From Anaerolineae bacterium (lineage in GTDB: Bacteria > Chloroflexota > Anaerolineae > 4572-78 > J111), in contig JAGRCC010000339.1 of the NCBI GenBank assembly GCA_020433785.1, positions 1-11,037 of the forward strand: a stretch of 11,037 bases of DNA, written 5' to 3'. Of the stretch, positions 1 through 6,948 are shown in pieces. The notes beneath the pieces are model-generated. The model was not told where the DNA came from. It was given only the letters and a program-made list of their open reading frames with translations, and ran no database searches. Position 1 is the first letter of the stretch. Every line of letters starts with the position of its first letter. Position numbers and translations under genes: made by a program.

Positions 1-1709
1 CCCCCTCGGTCCCCCCCAGCGGGGGAGAGGTTTTTGGGTCGCGCTTGGTTGAGTGAAGTAGCGGGGGGGTTAAAGGATAATGTAACCAGCTTTTTACTTA
101 GAAATCGGAAACCGTGGTTTGATTCAACCGACGCCGTCTCTGCGGCGACATTGGTCAGGAAATTGTAGACGGGTTGGTTGCGGTCGGTGGGATGATAGGT
201 TATCTCCACCCACTTTAGCCCGCGTTCGTCGGCCAGCCGGCCCAAGTGGGCCAGCATGTGATGCTCCACGCCCCGCCCCAACGCACGACAGCTCAACAAT
301 AAGGTATCAACGCGCAAGGTATCGGGTCGGGCGACAACCATCATCACCCCCACCAACCCGTAATCACCAAAGCGATCCGAAACCTCGACGACTTGTATCT
401 CAGCGTCGGGGCGCTGTATATCCGTTTCCGAACGGGGGTTCCGGGAGGTATTGAATTGGTTAACCCGCTGAGTCAATTGCGCCACACGCGCACTCTGCGG
501 GGCTGTCATCACCGAAATGGTGATCTCAAGTTCAAGCTGCGCTAAAAAATCGGCATAGGTTACAGCATGGTGATAGATTGTTTCGCGCTGTCGATTCTCT
601 TGGTAGAGACGGGTTCTTTGGCGGTCGATGGCCGTAATGCGATTGTGGTCCAGCGCCCAAATATGGTCCAGAAAGTGAGGAATTTGGTCGGGAGCAGACG
701 GCAAACACAAGGTTAACACTTCCGGGCAGTTGGCTTGAACTTCGGCGCATTCGACCGGGTTATCGTCAATCAACACAAAGCTGTCCAGACCCAAACCCAA
801 CTCTTGGGCTAATGATCGTAAATTCTCTGATTTGGGCTGCCAGTTGATACGCCAGGCCACCAGATGATGACGCTGCAAGACCATAGCGGGGTGTTGATCA
901 AACACGGTCAAGACGTCGGCTTCGTTATTTTTGCTGCATAGGCAAATCAAGCGACCGGCTTCACTTTGCTTCACCATAAAGGTTTGGAGATCGCGCCAAG
1001 GTCCGTCGATGCGGACGTTCAGGGGGCCGTCTTCAGCGCAAAGGCCGGACCATAGGGTCAGGTCGCAATCGAGCACGATGACCTTGATCGGCTGTGCTTG
1101 TAAACGGTAGCGGCAGCGGGCGATCAGGGTACCCAGAGCGGTAAAATAACGGGGCGTGAAAGGAACGTGACCGACGTGGTCGCTGTAGAGATCGTAAATG
1201 TCTGCTGCGGGGAGAGGGTATAGGCGGTTAATCGCTGCCGGAGTTATTATCTCGAGGGTTTGAATATCGCTTAGGGCTGTCGTTATGTGGGTAACAGCCT
1301 GGTTGAATAGACTCAGCTTGGCGGAGTCGGCCTGTGTCGATGGGGCCGGCGGACAGAGGCACAGCAGATAATGCCCCCTTGATCGATCTGTACTGTGTCG
1401 CAGAGCGGAGGCTAATGCTTGGGCATCCAGACTTACCTTATCAGCCGGGATGAGCGGGTCTGGCGGGGGCGACTCAGCAGGCCACTGAACCGGCTTAGAC
1501 CAGGCATCGAGCCGCACGAGAATGACGTTTAAGCCGTGATGGTTGTCTAACAGGGGGCCGGATGGATCGAGCAGTTGTTGAAATACTTGATTGTAAGGGG
1601 CAAATTCAATTAGGCCGGGGAGGTTGAGTTTTTGAAACCAAAAGTCTAAAGACGCTTGTAGCGGATCGGCCGTGAAGTTGGCTACAATGAACGTTTTTTG
1701 CGTTGACAT
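1..1709 (-). CDS. FkbH-like HAD-IIIC family protein (glyceryl-carrier-protein loading type), 3' end beyond left edge
   Basis: The frame is open from ATG at 1709 to the left edge (569 codons, no stop); I checked it codon by codon. FkbH-family enzymes take 1,3-bisphosphoglycerate, dephosphorylate it and load the glyceryl group onto an acyl carrier protein for polyketide assembly; the exact substrate here is inferred. An N-terminal domain (about residues 1-200) is followed by the HAD core: motif I VLDCDLTLW with Asp214 and Asp216, motif II LCSKNNEADV (Ser259, Lys260), Lys293 in NWQPKSEN, and motif III LIDDNPVE (Asp315, Asp316). A GNAT-like C-terminal domain follows, with DRFGDYGLVGV and LLSCRALGRGVE. 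After about residue 545 the sequence becomes a Pro/Gly-rich tail that may be a linker to another domain or read-through near the true end. It lies 75 bp downstream of the large membrane protein, same strand, probably co-transcribed. Family call is firm. Confidence 0.93.
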   Translation of the reverse strand, partial: MSTQKTFIVANFTADPLQASLDFWFQKLNLPGLIEFAPYNQVFQQLLDPSGPLLDNHHGLNVILVRLDAWSKPVQWPAESPPPDPLIPADKVSLDAQALASALRHSTDRSRGHYLLCLCPPAPSTQADSAKLSLFNQAVTHITTALSDIQTLEIITPAAINRLYPLPAADIYDLYSDHVGHVPFTPRYFTALGTLIARCRYRLQAQPIKVIVLDCDLTLWSGLCAEDGPLNVRIDGPWRDLQTFMVKQSEAGRLICLCSKNNEADVLTVFDQHPAMVLQRHHLVAWRINWQPKSENLRSLAQELGLGLDSFVLIDDNPVECAEVQANCPEVLTLCLPSAPDQIPHFLDHIWALDHNRITAIDRQRTRLYQENRQRETIYHHAVTYADFLAQLELEITISVMTAPQSARVAQLTQRVNQFNTSRNPRSETDIQRPDAEIQVVEVSDRFGDYGLVGVMMVVARPDTLRVDTLLLSCRALGRGVEHHMLAHLGRLADERGLKWVEITYHPTDRNQPVYNFLTNVAAETASVESNHGFRFLSKKLVTLSFNPPATSLNQARPKNLSPAGGDRG

Positions 1710-1784
1710 ACTTTTCTAACCCGGATGTGTTTGGAAGCCAATAAGAATTTAACTGAGGAAATCTTTCCGTTTGAGGACGATGGA

Positions 1785-4700
1785 TTACTCTTCTTCCAGT
1801 TTATCCATAATTCCTTGTATTATCGTTTGGTGCGCTTCCGTTTTGGTCTTCGGAGTTGTTGTGGGTGCCGGTTGCTCATCGGAAATGTTCAAGCGTTGGT
1901 TAAGGCCCTGCAAACGGCGAATTAAGACCCGAATGATGCCGCGCGCCACCTCACTTTGATCCGTCATCAATTCGTAAAACGGCCCTTGATCGAGCCGCAG
2001 CACTACACTGTCGGTGAGAGCCGTGGCGGAAGCCGTTCGTAGTTGCGTTTCAAATAAGGCAAATTCACCGAAGGTATCCCGCGCACCCAATTCAACTAAG
2101 ATTTGGTCTGCCATGTGAATACGGATTTGCCCGCTGGCAATTAAGTACATACATGTGCCGGTATCGCCCTGCTCAAAAATGGTTGTGCCGTGACTGACTT
2201 CAACCTCTTCCATGATGGCCGCAATACCAATCAAGTCGGCTTCCGGCACCTCGGCAAAAATGTCGGCGCTTTTTAATATGAGTACTTTTTCTAAGGTTAA
2301 AAACATAGGCTTATCGTTTCCAGCATTATTGGCCTGTAGATGTTTAGCCAGTCGAGAGACTTGAGGGTCAGGGTCATTGATCAATTTCTCGATATAACCG
2401 TTCGGGTTTTTCCGGCTAAGGGTAGCTAAGGCCTTTAAAGCGGTTTCTCTAATGAAGGGATGGGTTGCTGCTAAGGCATTAACAATAATGGGCTGCATCT
2501 CGACCAATGACTTTTCGGCCACAACATTGAGGGCGCAACCAACGGTCCAGGGGGTTAACCCGTCTTCGGAACCACTGATGATTTGATGTAAACGTCTACT
2601 CTGCCCCACCGACCCTTGAGCAAAATGCGCACTTAACAATTTCAACCGTTGCGCCGGGGCTATTGTAGCATCAAAAAGCGGTAATAACCAACGTTTCAGG
2701 GTATCTGATAGTAATAGATCGAGCGCTTCCAAAGCATAGGCTTGTTTATCGGGATCAACATGGCGTGTTTGAACGATTTCACGGGCCTGCAAAATGGAGT
2801 CTGAGTCGTAAATGAATGATAGCAGCAGAAAAAGACGATCGCGGCCCTGATGGAATTCATAAAGCAACGCATTTCGTAAGGGGTCCAGAATATGATCGGC
2901 ATCGAGTTCGCTTAATGTCGTCAAAATCCAAACCAAATGCGCAACCACTGCTTTGATAGTCACATGTACCTGCTCCACCTTATTCGGGGGAACGTGGTAA
3001 TGGCTCAAACTCAACGCATTCATCGCTCGGTAGCGAATGGCCGGGTCGGGATGGCTCAAAAATATTTCGAGGATGGTTTGGGCCTGGTCGCCTTGAATTC
3101 GACCCAAGATGCGAATATATCTGAGTTGGTTTGCAGGTGACAGGGTAAGATGGGTTAAAGCCTTTTTAATGGCGGGAATAACCGCCACGCCGCCGGCCAC
3201 CAGGATGGACGCCGCCGTGGCGGATAAGGCAGGGTCAGAAACAAATTTGACAACCACCGGCCACAATTGGGGTGACTGCAACTTGCCGGCAGCGATGAGC
3301 GCCGCTTTTTGAACCGTAACATCTTTGTCTTGAAGAAGGGTTAGTAGCGGAACGTAGAAACTGCTTATCTCCACCTCGCCCAACACCTGGGCTGCCAAGC
3401 GTCTCTCGACCGGGTCGGGCGAATTCATGGCTGCAAAAAAGTATTGACCGGCCATCAGGATCCCCTCGATGCCGCCGCTGCGTAACAAACCGACCAAAGC
3501 GCCTTGCCTGATCTCAAGGTCGGCATCGTTGAGATGGGAACCCATTTCCTCAACGATTTCCGGCCCGCCCAGGGCGGCTAAAACTCGCAGCGCTCTGGCT
3601 CGGACCGTTACATTCGATTCGTAGCGGGCCAGCAAACGCACATTGCGTAAAGCGGAGTAAACGTTGTTTCGCTCAATTCGGCTCAGGGCATCCAGCCGTA
3701 CTTCAGGGGCAGGGTGTCGCAACGCCCGACGCAAAAAATAGCCAAACGATCCGTGATCGATTTCTTCAAGGACGTACAGTGAGAAAATGGTTTCGCCGAC
3801 GTGCTCGCTGTCGATCCCTTGCTTGATAACCGCCAAACTGGTGCCATCGACCAAAGCCAGCAAATCGCCCCCCAGTTGGCGTTTGGCGAGCGCCTTGACC
3901 AATCTTTGGGTGTACTCCCGGTTGAGAAGCACAATTAAGATGAGCCAGATGGGCACGATAATTAACAGCGCGTAGTACAGCTGAATGGCTCCCCACCCTA
4001 AATAGGCGCTCAGGAACAGCAGCAGCAACCCGGCGACGCCGCCGGCTATCGGCTCAATAAAGCTCTCGACGGTGGTGAGCAAGCGTCTTTGTTCATCAGC
4101 CGATAGGGGTTGGTAGAGAATTAAACCGACCGATTTATAGATGGAGAAACGAATAGCGCTGTCGTACACCTTGATGCCGGTAGTCAGCCAAAAAATGAGC
4201 GGAATCGAGCCCCAAATCGAGCCGGTAATGATGACGCCCAGTCCGCCGATGACGATAATAACCGGCAGCGAGAGCAATCCGCCCAGAAGGCCATAGCGTT
4301 CTATAAAGGGCGCTGAGACGAGGACGCGGGCAATCAAAGCCACAATGTTTGACGCCGCCAAAAAATTACCCACAAAAGCGGCCAGTTGAGCGGCGTTGTC
4401 AAACTGCCCTTGAGCCTGATCAAAAAAAGCATTATCGATAATATAGTAGGTTATGATCGCCACCGCAGACAGACCAAAGATCAAAATCCGGTAATGATTT
4501 TTGAACAGGTCGCGATAGAAGGGAGTGGACGGGGATCTTTTTGCTTGGGAACCGACGTCAGTAGGTTGGTCAACTTTGGATAGTTTATAGGCATACAGCC
4601 GTGTAATCAATACCAGCAACGCTAATGAGCCTATCAACCCGGCCATCGACAAAAACAGCAGGTTCTGAACGCCCAGCGTCGAGACAATGGTCGGCATAGC

Positions 4701-5189
4701 AAAGCCGCTGATAATAACGGCCGTCACGTCGCCTGAGCCAATTAATCCAAAGAGCCGTTTGCTCTGGCGTAAATCAAACAGTTGACCGGCCAAACTCCAA
4801 AATTCCAGGCTGGTCATTGCCCAGATGACTTCAAACCAGATCATCAAGCCCAGGGCCGGGTAAATCGTGTCGGGGATAAGGGCTAATAGCAGGCGGAATA
4901 GAATCAACCCGCCCAGCAACACACTGAGATTGGTTACCAACAGCGACGTGAAATGCAGCCGGGCTTCTAATTGGGTGTACCCCAGCCCCACCAGGCTAAC
5001 CACAACAGCCACCCCAATGTAGACATAGGGCAGGGATTGGGCGCTAAATTTATCGACGAAGATGGCGCTGGCCGAGGCGCTGGTAAAGATTTTAGCCATG
5101 CCGATAAAGAATGAGTGGATAAGCAGCAGGGTAACTAACCGACCTTCCCCTTCTCTAATGTTGAGGGCAATGGCTAAACGATGGTGCAT
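1785..5189 (-). CDS. NTT/TLC-like (MFS-fold) membrane protein fused to HEAT repeats and a C-terminal cyclic-nucleotide-binding domain
   Basis: 1134 residues. Residues 1 to about 420 are strongly hydrophobic with about 11-12 likely membrane segments. The stretch FDLRQSKRLFGLIGSGDV (about residue 138 onward) matches the signature region of ATP/ADP translocase-type nucleotide transporters. From about 450 to 950 there are helical repeats with HEAT-like second helices such as PEVRLDALSRIERNN, VTVRARALRVLAALG, VTVQKAALIAAGKL and PFIRETALKALATLS. Residues about 967-1095 form a CRP-type cNMP-binding domain whose phosphate cassette FGEFALFE...LRTASATA (about 1039-1055) keeps the Glu and Arg that contact the cyclic phosphate, so it may bind ligand. 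NTT-HEAT-cNMP fusions occur in free-living bacteria, but the substrate of this subclass is unknown to me; export or self-protection is speculation. The start has no good ribosome-binding site, yet no better in-frame start exists before the first membrane helix. Confidence 0.85.
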   Translation of the reverse strand: MHHRLAIALNIREGEGRLVTLLLIHSFFIGMAKIFTSASASAIFVDKFSAQSLPYVYIGVAVVVSLVGLGYTQLEARLHFTSLLVTNLSVLLGGLILFRLLLALIPDTIYPALGLMIWFEVIWAMTSLEFWSLAGQLFDLRQSKRLFGLIGSGDVTAVIISGFAMPTIVSTLGVQNLLFLSMAGLIGSLALLVLITRLYAYKLSKVDQPTDVGSQAKRSPSTPFYRDLFKNHYRILIFGLSAVAIITYYIIDNAFFDQAQGQFDNAAQLAAFVGNFLAASNIVALIARVLVSAPFIERYGLLGGLLSLPVIIVIGGLGVIITGSIWGSIPLIFWLTTGIKVYDSAIRFSIYKSVGLILYQPLSADEQRRLLTTVESFIEPIAGGVAGLLLLFLSAYLGWGAIQLYYALLIIVPIWLILIVLLNREYTQRLVKALAKRQLGGDLLALVDGTSLAVIKQGIDSEHVGETIFSLYVLEEIDHGSFGYFLRRALRHPAPEVRLDALSRIERNNVYSALRNVRLLARYESNVTVRARALRVLAALGGPEIVEEMGSHLNDADLEIRQGALVGLLRSGGIEGILMAGQYFFAAMNSPDPVERRLAAQVLGEVEISSFYVPLLTLLQDKDVTVQKAALIAAGKLQSPQLWPVVVKFVSDPALSATAASILVAGGVAVIPAIKKALTHLTLSPANQLRYIRILGRIQGDQAQTILEIFLSHPDPAIRYRAMNALSLSHYHVPPNKVEQVHVTIKAVVAHLVWILTTLSELDADHILDPLRNALLYEFHQGRDRLFLLLSFIYDSDSILQAREIVQTRHVDPDKQAYALEALDLLLSDTLKRWLLPLFDATIAPAQRLKLLSAHFAQGSVGQSRRLHQIISGSEDGLTPWTVGCALNVVAEKSLVEMQPIIVNALAATHPFIRETALKALATLSRKNPNGYIEKLINDPDPQVSRLAKHLQANNAGNDKPMFLTLEKVLILKSADIFAEVPEADLIGIAAIMEEVEVSHGTTIFEQGDTGTCMYLIASGQIRIHMADQILVELGARDTFGEFALFETQLRTASATALTDSVVLRLDQGPFYELMTDQSEVARGIIRVLIRRLQGLNQRLNISDEQPAPTTTPKTKTEAHQTIIQGIMDKLEEE

Positions 5190-5227
5190 AAATTGTTTTG
5201 AAAGGTTACAAAATCCGTTTAATTAGA

Positions 5228-5375
5228 TAGAGCTTACGCAGCTATCGGGTTTGGGGTAAACTCAGGAGTATATATTATGGAGAGGAAGAGATGAGGCGAT
5301 GGAGAGATTGGCCTGCATTATCTCTTTATCGCCCTAGCTCTAACCTCCGTCTAAAAGCCAAAGTTGCGTACCTAA
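5228..5375. repeat. Possible degenerate transposon-like element in the intergenic region before the membrane-protein gene
   Basis: The left end reads TAG-AGCTTACGCAGCT from 5228. The right end, read on the minus strand from about 5375, is TTAGGTACGCAACTT. Both resemble the ends of the clearer element at 5958-6090 (TAGGAGTTACGCACTT) through the shared TAG start and the TACGCA core, in inverted orientation, and the lengths are similar (about 148 and 133 bp). The internal sequence is not alike, so relationship is tentative. Confidence 0.35.
5295..5333. other. Stem-loop in the intergenic region between the 69-aa gene and the membrane-protein gene
   Basis: GGCGATGGAGAGAT (5295-5308) pairs with ATCTCTTTATCGCC (5320-5333): 12 of 14 positions match around an 11-nt loop, and the stem can be extended imperfectly outward (AGAG at 5285-5290 region against CTCT near 5338-5341). 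There is no T-run on either side, so an intrinsic terminator is unlikely. It could be an internal palindrome of the degenerate element or an RNA processing or attenuation site between the small genes and the large membrane-protein gene. Confidence 0.5.
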
Positions 5376-5581
5376 GCCTGTTTCGCATTGGGAGAGGTAT
5401 CATCATCGACATCATCTTGTTCCGAAGCTGGTGTAGAAGGGGGTAAATTTTGGACAGAGGTGGGTGTGTTGTTCTTTGACAAATTAAGGCCATAGGCGGC
5501 CTCAAACAGAGATAAATAAAGTCGATGGTAAGGGTTATTATCAGCCTGGGTATCGGTTTTGAGATTAGTTTTGACTCTCAT
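5372..5581 (-). CDS. Small hypothetical protein (69 aa) in the biosynthetic operon
   Basis: Not recognised. ATG at 5581 is preceded by GAGG seven bases upstream, a good ribosome-binding site, and the start lies only 16 bp after the stop of the 108-aa gene, which supports translation within the operon. The protein has a basic, polar N terminus, a short possible helix around residues 18-33 (YHRLYLSLFEAAYGLN), then a low-complexity Pro/Thr/Ser stretch and an acidic patch (EQDDVDDD). It has no membrane segment, no Cys and no double-Gly leader motif. The TAG stop coincides with the TAG that begins a degenerate transposon-like end, so the original C terminus may have been cut short. A precursor peptide is conceivable but nothing specific supports it. 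Confidence 0.6.
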   Translation of the reverse strand: MRVKTNLKTDTQADNNPYHRLYLSLFEAAYGLNLSKNNTPTSVQNLPPSTPASEQDDVDDDTSPNAKQA

Positions 5582-5597
5582 ACGCGACCTCGCCGGA

Positions 5598-5924
5598 TTA
5601 GGTCGTTTCTTCTAAAATCTCAAGGCCACCCTGGCCGGCCAAGGTGGCTAGATTTATTTCGACGATGCAGCGTACCCGCACATAATCCAGCGTGAGATTG
5701 CCGGCTAAATGGACAGTGCCTGTCCCTTGATCAAAATCAGCCTGACTTAAATCGGTACCACTTTCGTCAAGTCTGATACCTAACTCGGTTCCCCCCCGGG
5801 TTTCGGTAAATTTAATCAGCACATAGCCTCGATCAATGCTTTCTTTAAGCTCGGTCGCCGAGTCGGCCCGACCAGCGACAACCGGGTGTTTTCCGGCAGC
5901 GAGACGTTGGACGAGTTCGTTCAT
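5598..5924 (-). CDS. Conserved-looking small soluble protein (108 aa), biosynthetic-cluster associated, function unknown
   Basis: ATG at 5924 has GGAGAG about eight to ten bases upstream. The protein is soluble, with a helical N terminus (MNELVQRLAAGKHP) followed by alternating hydrophobic/polar segments that suggest beta strands: YVLIKFTETRGGTELGIRLD, TGTVHLAGNLTLDYVRVRC and VEINLATLAGQGGLEILEE. The ordered composition and good ribosome-binding site argue that it is a real gene. I have a vague recollection of similar proteins beside MbtH and NRPS genes in other bacteria, but cannot name a family or a function. It starts 37 bp downstream of a MITE-like element that separates it from the 106-aa gene, and is followed after 16 bp by the 69-aa gene. 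Confidence 0.72.
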   Translation of the reverse strand: MNELVQRLAAGKHPVVAGRADSATELKESIDRGYVLIKFTETRGGTELGIRLDESGTDLSQADFDQGTGTVHLAGNLTLDYVRVRCIVEINLATLAGQGGLEILEETT

Positions 5925-5957
5925 TTTATTTGCTCTCCAGGAAATAAAGACATTCTA

Positions 5958-6090
5958 TAGGAGTTACGCACTTCAAAAGGTGGCAGTCACTTCGATACAC
6001 TAAATTGAGCTATCTAGGCCAAACGGACGCTTATTTTGAGTGAATAAGTGACTGTCACCTTGCTGGATACGCCCAACTGCGTAACTCATA
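5958..6090. mobile_element. MITE-like element with nested terminal inverted repeats, no coding capacity
   Basis: Outer inverted repeats GAGTTACGCACTT (5961-5973) and AACTGCGTAACTC (6075-6087) match at 12 of 13 positions. Inner inverted repeats AAGGTGGCAGTCACTT (5977-5992) and AAGTGACTGTCACCTT (6046-6061) match at 15 of 16. Both ends are bounded by TA one base outside (5958-5959 and 6089-6090), consistent with a TA target duplication as made by IS630/mariner-type transposases. About 130 bp, no ORF. The termini recall the GGACTTACGCA-type ends I associate with cyanobacterial transposons; that link is from memory. Confidence 0.7.
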
Positions 6091-6169
6091 ATTATATTCA
6101 GACAAAAACCGCAATCATAGGTTTACGATCTGTCACGTATCACATTTGATATTTCAAAAGCAGATGACT

Positions 6170-6490
6170 TTAGGAGGTCGGCGACTCAGAAGGTGAGGCA
6201 GTGGCATATTCAGGTATTTCAAATTTTAACGCTTCTTGACAATAAGCTGTCCACTCCGGCGTAACCTGATCGAAGATGATATTTTCATCTTTAAAGATAC
6301 CGTCGGTAACGACGTAATTCTCCTGCAAATAGAGAATGGTGTCGTCGGTTAGGGTTCGCTCCACTTCAATTTCTTGCCCGCCTTCAATTTTCGTCTCTTT
6401 TCTCACCATTTCTGCGTTCTCTGTCCACCCATCAAATCGACGAAAATCTTTAAGGAGGTAAGCCTTACAATAGTTGCCCATGGTGCTCAT
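6170..6490 (-). CDS. Small soluble protein (106 aa) translationally coupled to MbtH, function unknown
   Basis: The ATG at 6490 overlaps the TGA of the MbtH gene in an ATGA junction, and AAGAGG lies seven bases upstream, so translation is very probably coupled. The protein begins [22 protein letters not shown], and the second Met four codons in is an alternative start. It is polar and acidic, without a membrane segment. The middle ([21 protein letters not shown]) looks like a folded alpha/beta domain, and the last 15 residues are Ser/Pro-rich. I do not recognise a named family; a conserved accessory protein of NRPS clusters is inferred only from the tight coupling to MbtH. There is no catalytic motif I can identify. 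Confidence 0.75.
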   Translation of the reverse strand: MSTMGNYCKAYLLKDFRRFDGWTENAEMVRKETKIEGGQEIEVERTLTDDTILYLQENYVVTDGIFKDENIIFDQVTPEWTAYCQEALKFEIPEYATASPSESPTS

Positions 6491-6732
6491 TCATCGGCCT
6501 CTTGGTTTTGTTGTGCCATTTCTTCCATTTTCTTGCGGAGACTCAAGGGCCGCATATCGGTCCATATTTCTTCTATATAGGCCAAACATTCTGCCTTGGG
6601 GCCGGACTTGCCCACCTCGCGCCACCCAAGAGGGGGTTCACGGTCGGCAAACCAAATTGAGTACTGTTCTTCATGATTGACAACAACTTTGTAAATGGTG
6701 GTATCATCTTGTTCATCTTGATACATCATCAC
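6487..6732 (-). CDS. MbtH-like protein, NRPS adenylation-domain chaperone
   Basis: MbtH-like proteins bind the adenylation domains of nonribosomal peptide synthetases in the cytoplasm and are needed for their folding or activity. The family signature is complete: [14 protein letters not shown], then [21 protein letters not shown]. The three conserved tryptophans and the Ser of YSIW are present (Trp25, Trp35, Trp55 and Ser23 if counted from the start at 6726). The normal family length is about 60-80 residues. The longest frame starts with GTG at 6732, but GGAGG at 6733-6737 abuts it; the third codon, ATG at 6726, sits six bases after that Shine-Dalgarno and is the more likely start. First gene of the operon and coupled to the 106-aa gene. 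Its presence implies an NRPS nearby, not in this window. Confidence 0.95.
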   Translation of the reverse strand: MMMYQDEQDDTTIYKVVVNHEEQYSIWFADREPPLGWREVGKSGPKAECLAYIEEIWTDMRPLSLRKKMEEMAQQNQEADE

Positions 6733-6737
6733 CCTCC
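6733..6737 (-). promoter_or_regulatory. Shine-Dalgarno of the MbtH gene (decides the start)
   Basis: On the minus strand GGAGG is followed directly by GTG ATG ATG. Spacing is zero to the GTG, three to the first ATG and six to the second ATG at 6726, so initiation at 6726 fits best. Confidence 0.7.
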
Positions 6738-6801
6738 ACAGGTAAGTAAAGTTGCCAGAGGCAACTGCGTTGAATTAAAACAGATTATTTACTCAAAAAG
6801 A

Positions 6802-6830
6802 ATTATAAGAGGATGGTAGAGATGAGGCAA
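6802..6830 (-). promoter_or_regulatory. Sigma70-type promoter of the MbtH operon
   Basis: On the minus strand a -35 box TTGCCT (6830-6825) is separated by 17 bp from a perfect -10 box TATAAT (6807-6802). This predicts a leader of about 65-70 nt before the MbtH start. Confidence 0.65.
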
Positions 6831-6866
6831 AAACTTTAATGATTGGAAATTTGACTTCTTGCCTCA
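6823..6866. promoter_or_regulatory. Inverted repeat TGAGGCAA / TTGCCTCA covering both divergent -35 boxes
   Basis: TGAGGCAA (6823-6830) and TTGCCTCA (6859-6866) are perfect 8-bp inverted copies 28 bp apart, and each contains the -35 box of one of the two divergent promoters. This could be a shared regulator site, or may only reflect two similar -35 regions. No local regulator gene is visible. Confidence 0.45.
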
Positions 6867-6888
6867 ATATTAGCTTCTATGCTAAAAT
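6859..6888 (+). promoter_or_regulatory. Divergent promoter of the HlyD-like adaptor gene
   Basis: A -35 box TTGCCT (6859-6864) and a -10 box TAAAAT (6883-6888) are 18 bp apart, with an extended -10 TG at 6880-6881. TTGACT at 6851-6856 is an alternative -35 but the spacing to TAAAAT would be 26 bp. Confidence 0.5.
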
Positions 6889-6948
6889 CAGAACTATTGG
6901 AACCATACATCATCCTTTTAGGCCACCTTGATCGGCTAGGAGTATCCA

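Noticed and set aside
119..454. Plus-strand open frame of 111 codons
   Set aside because: It lies antisense to the FkbH coding sequence, whose codons and motifs are fully readable on the minus strand; the plus product is Arg/Pro-rich without family features.
5274..5302. Separate promoter for the large membrane-protein gene
   Set aside because: A CATAAT-like -10 is present on the minus strand, but no acceptable -35 lies 16-18 bp upstream.
6763..6778. Third end of the TACGCA-type transposon element (AACTGCGTTGAATT)
   Set aside because: Only AACTGCGT is shared; the TACGCA core is broken, no inverted partner lies nearby, and it falls in the MbtH leader.
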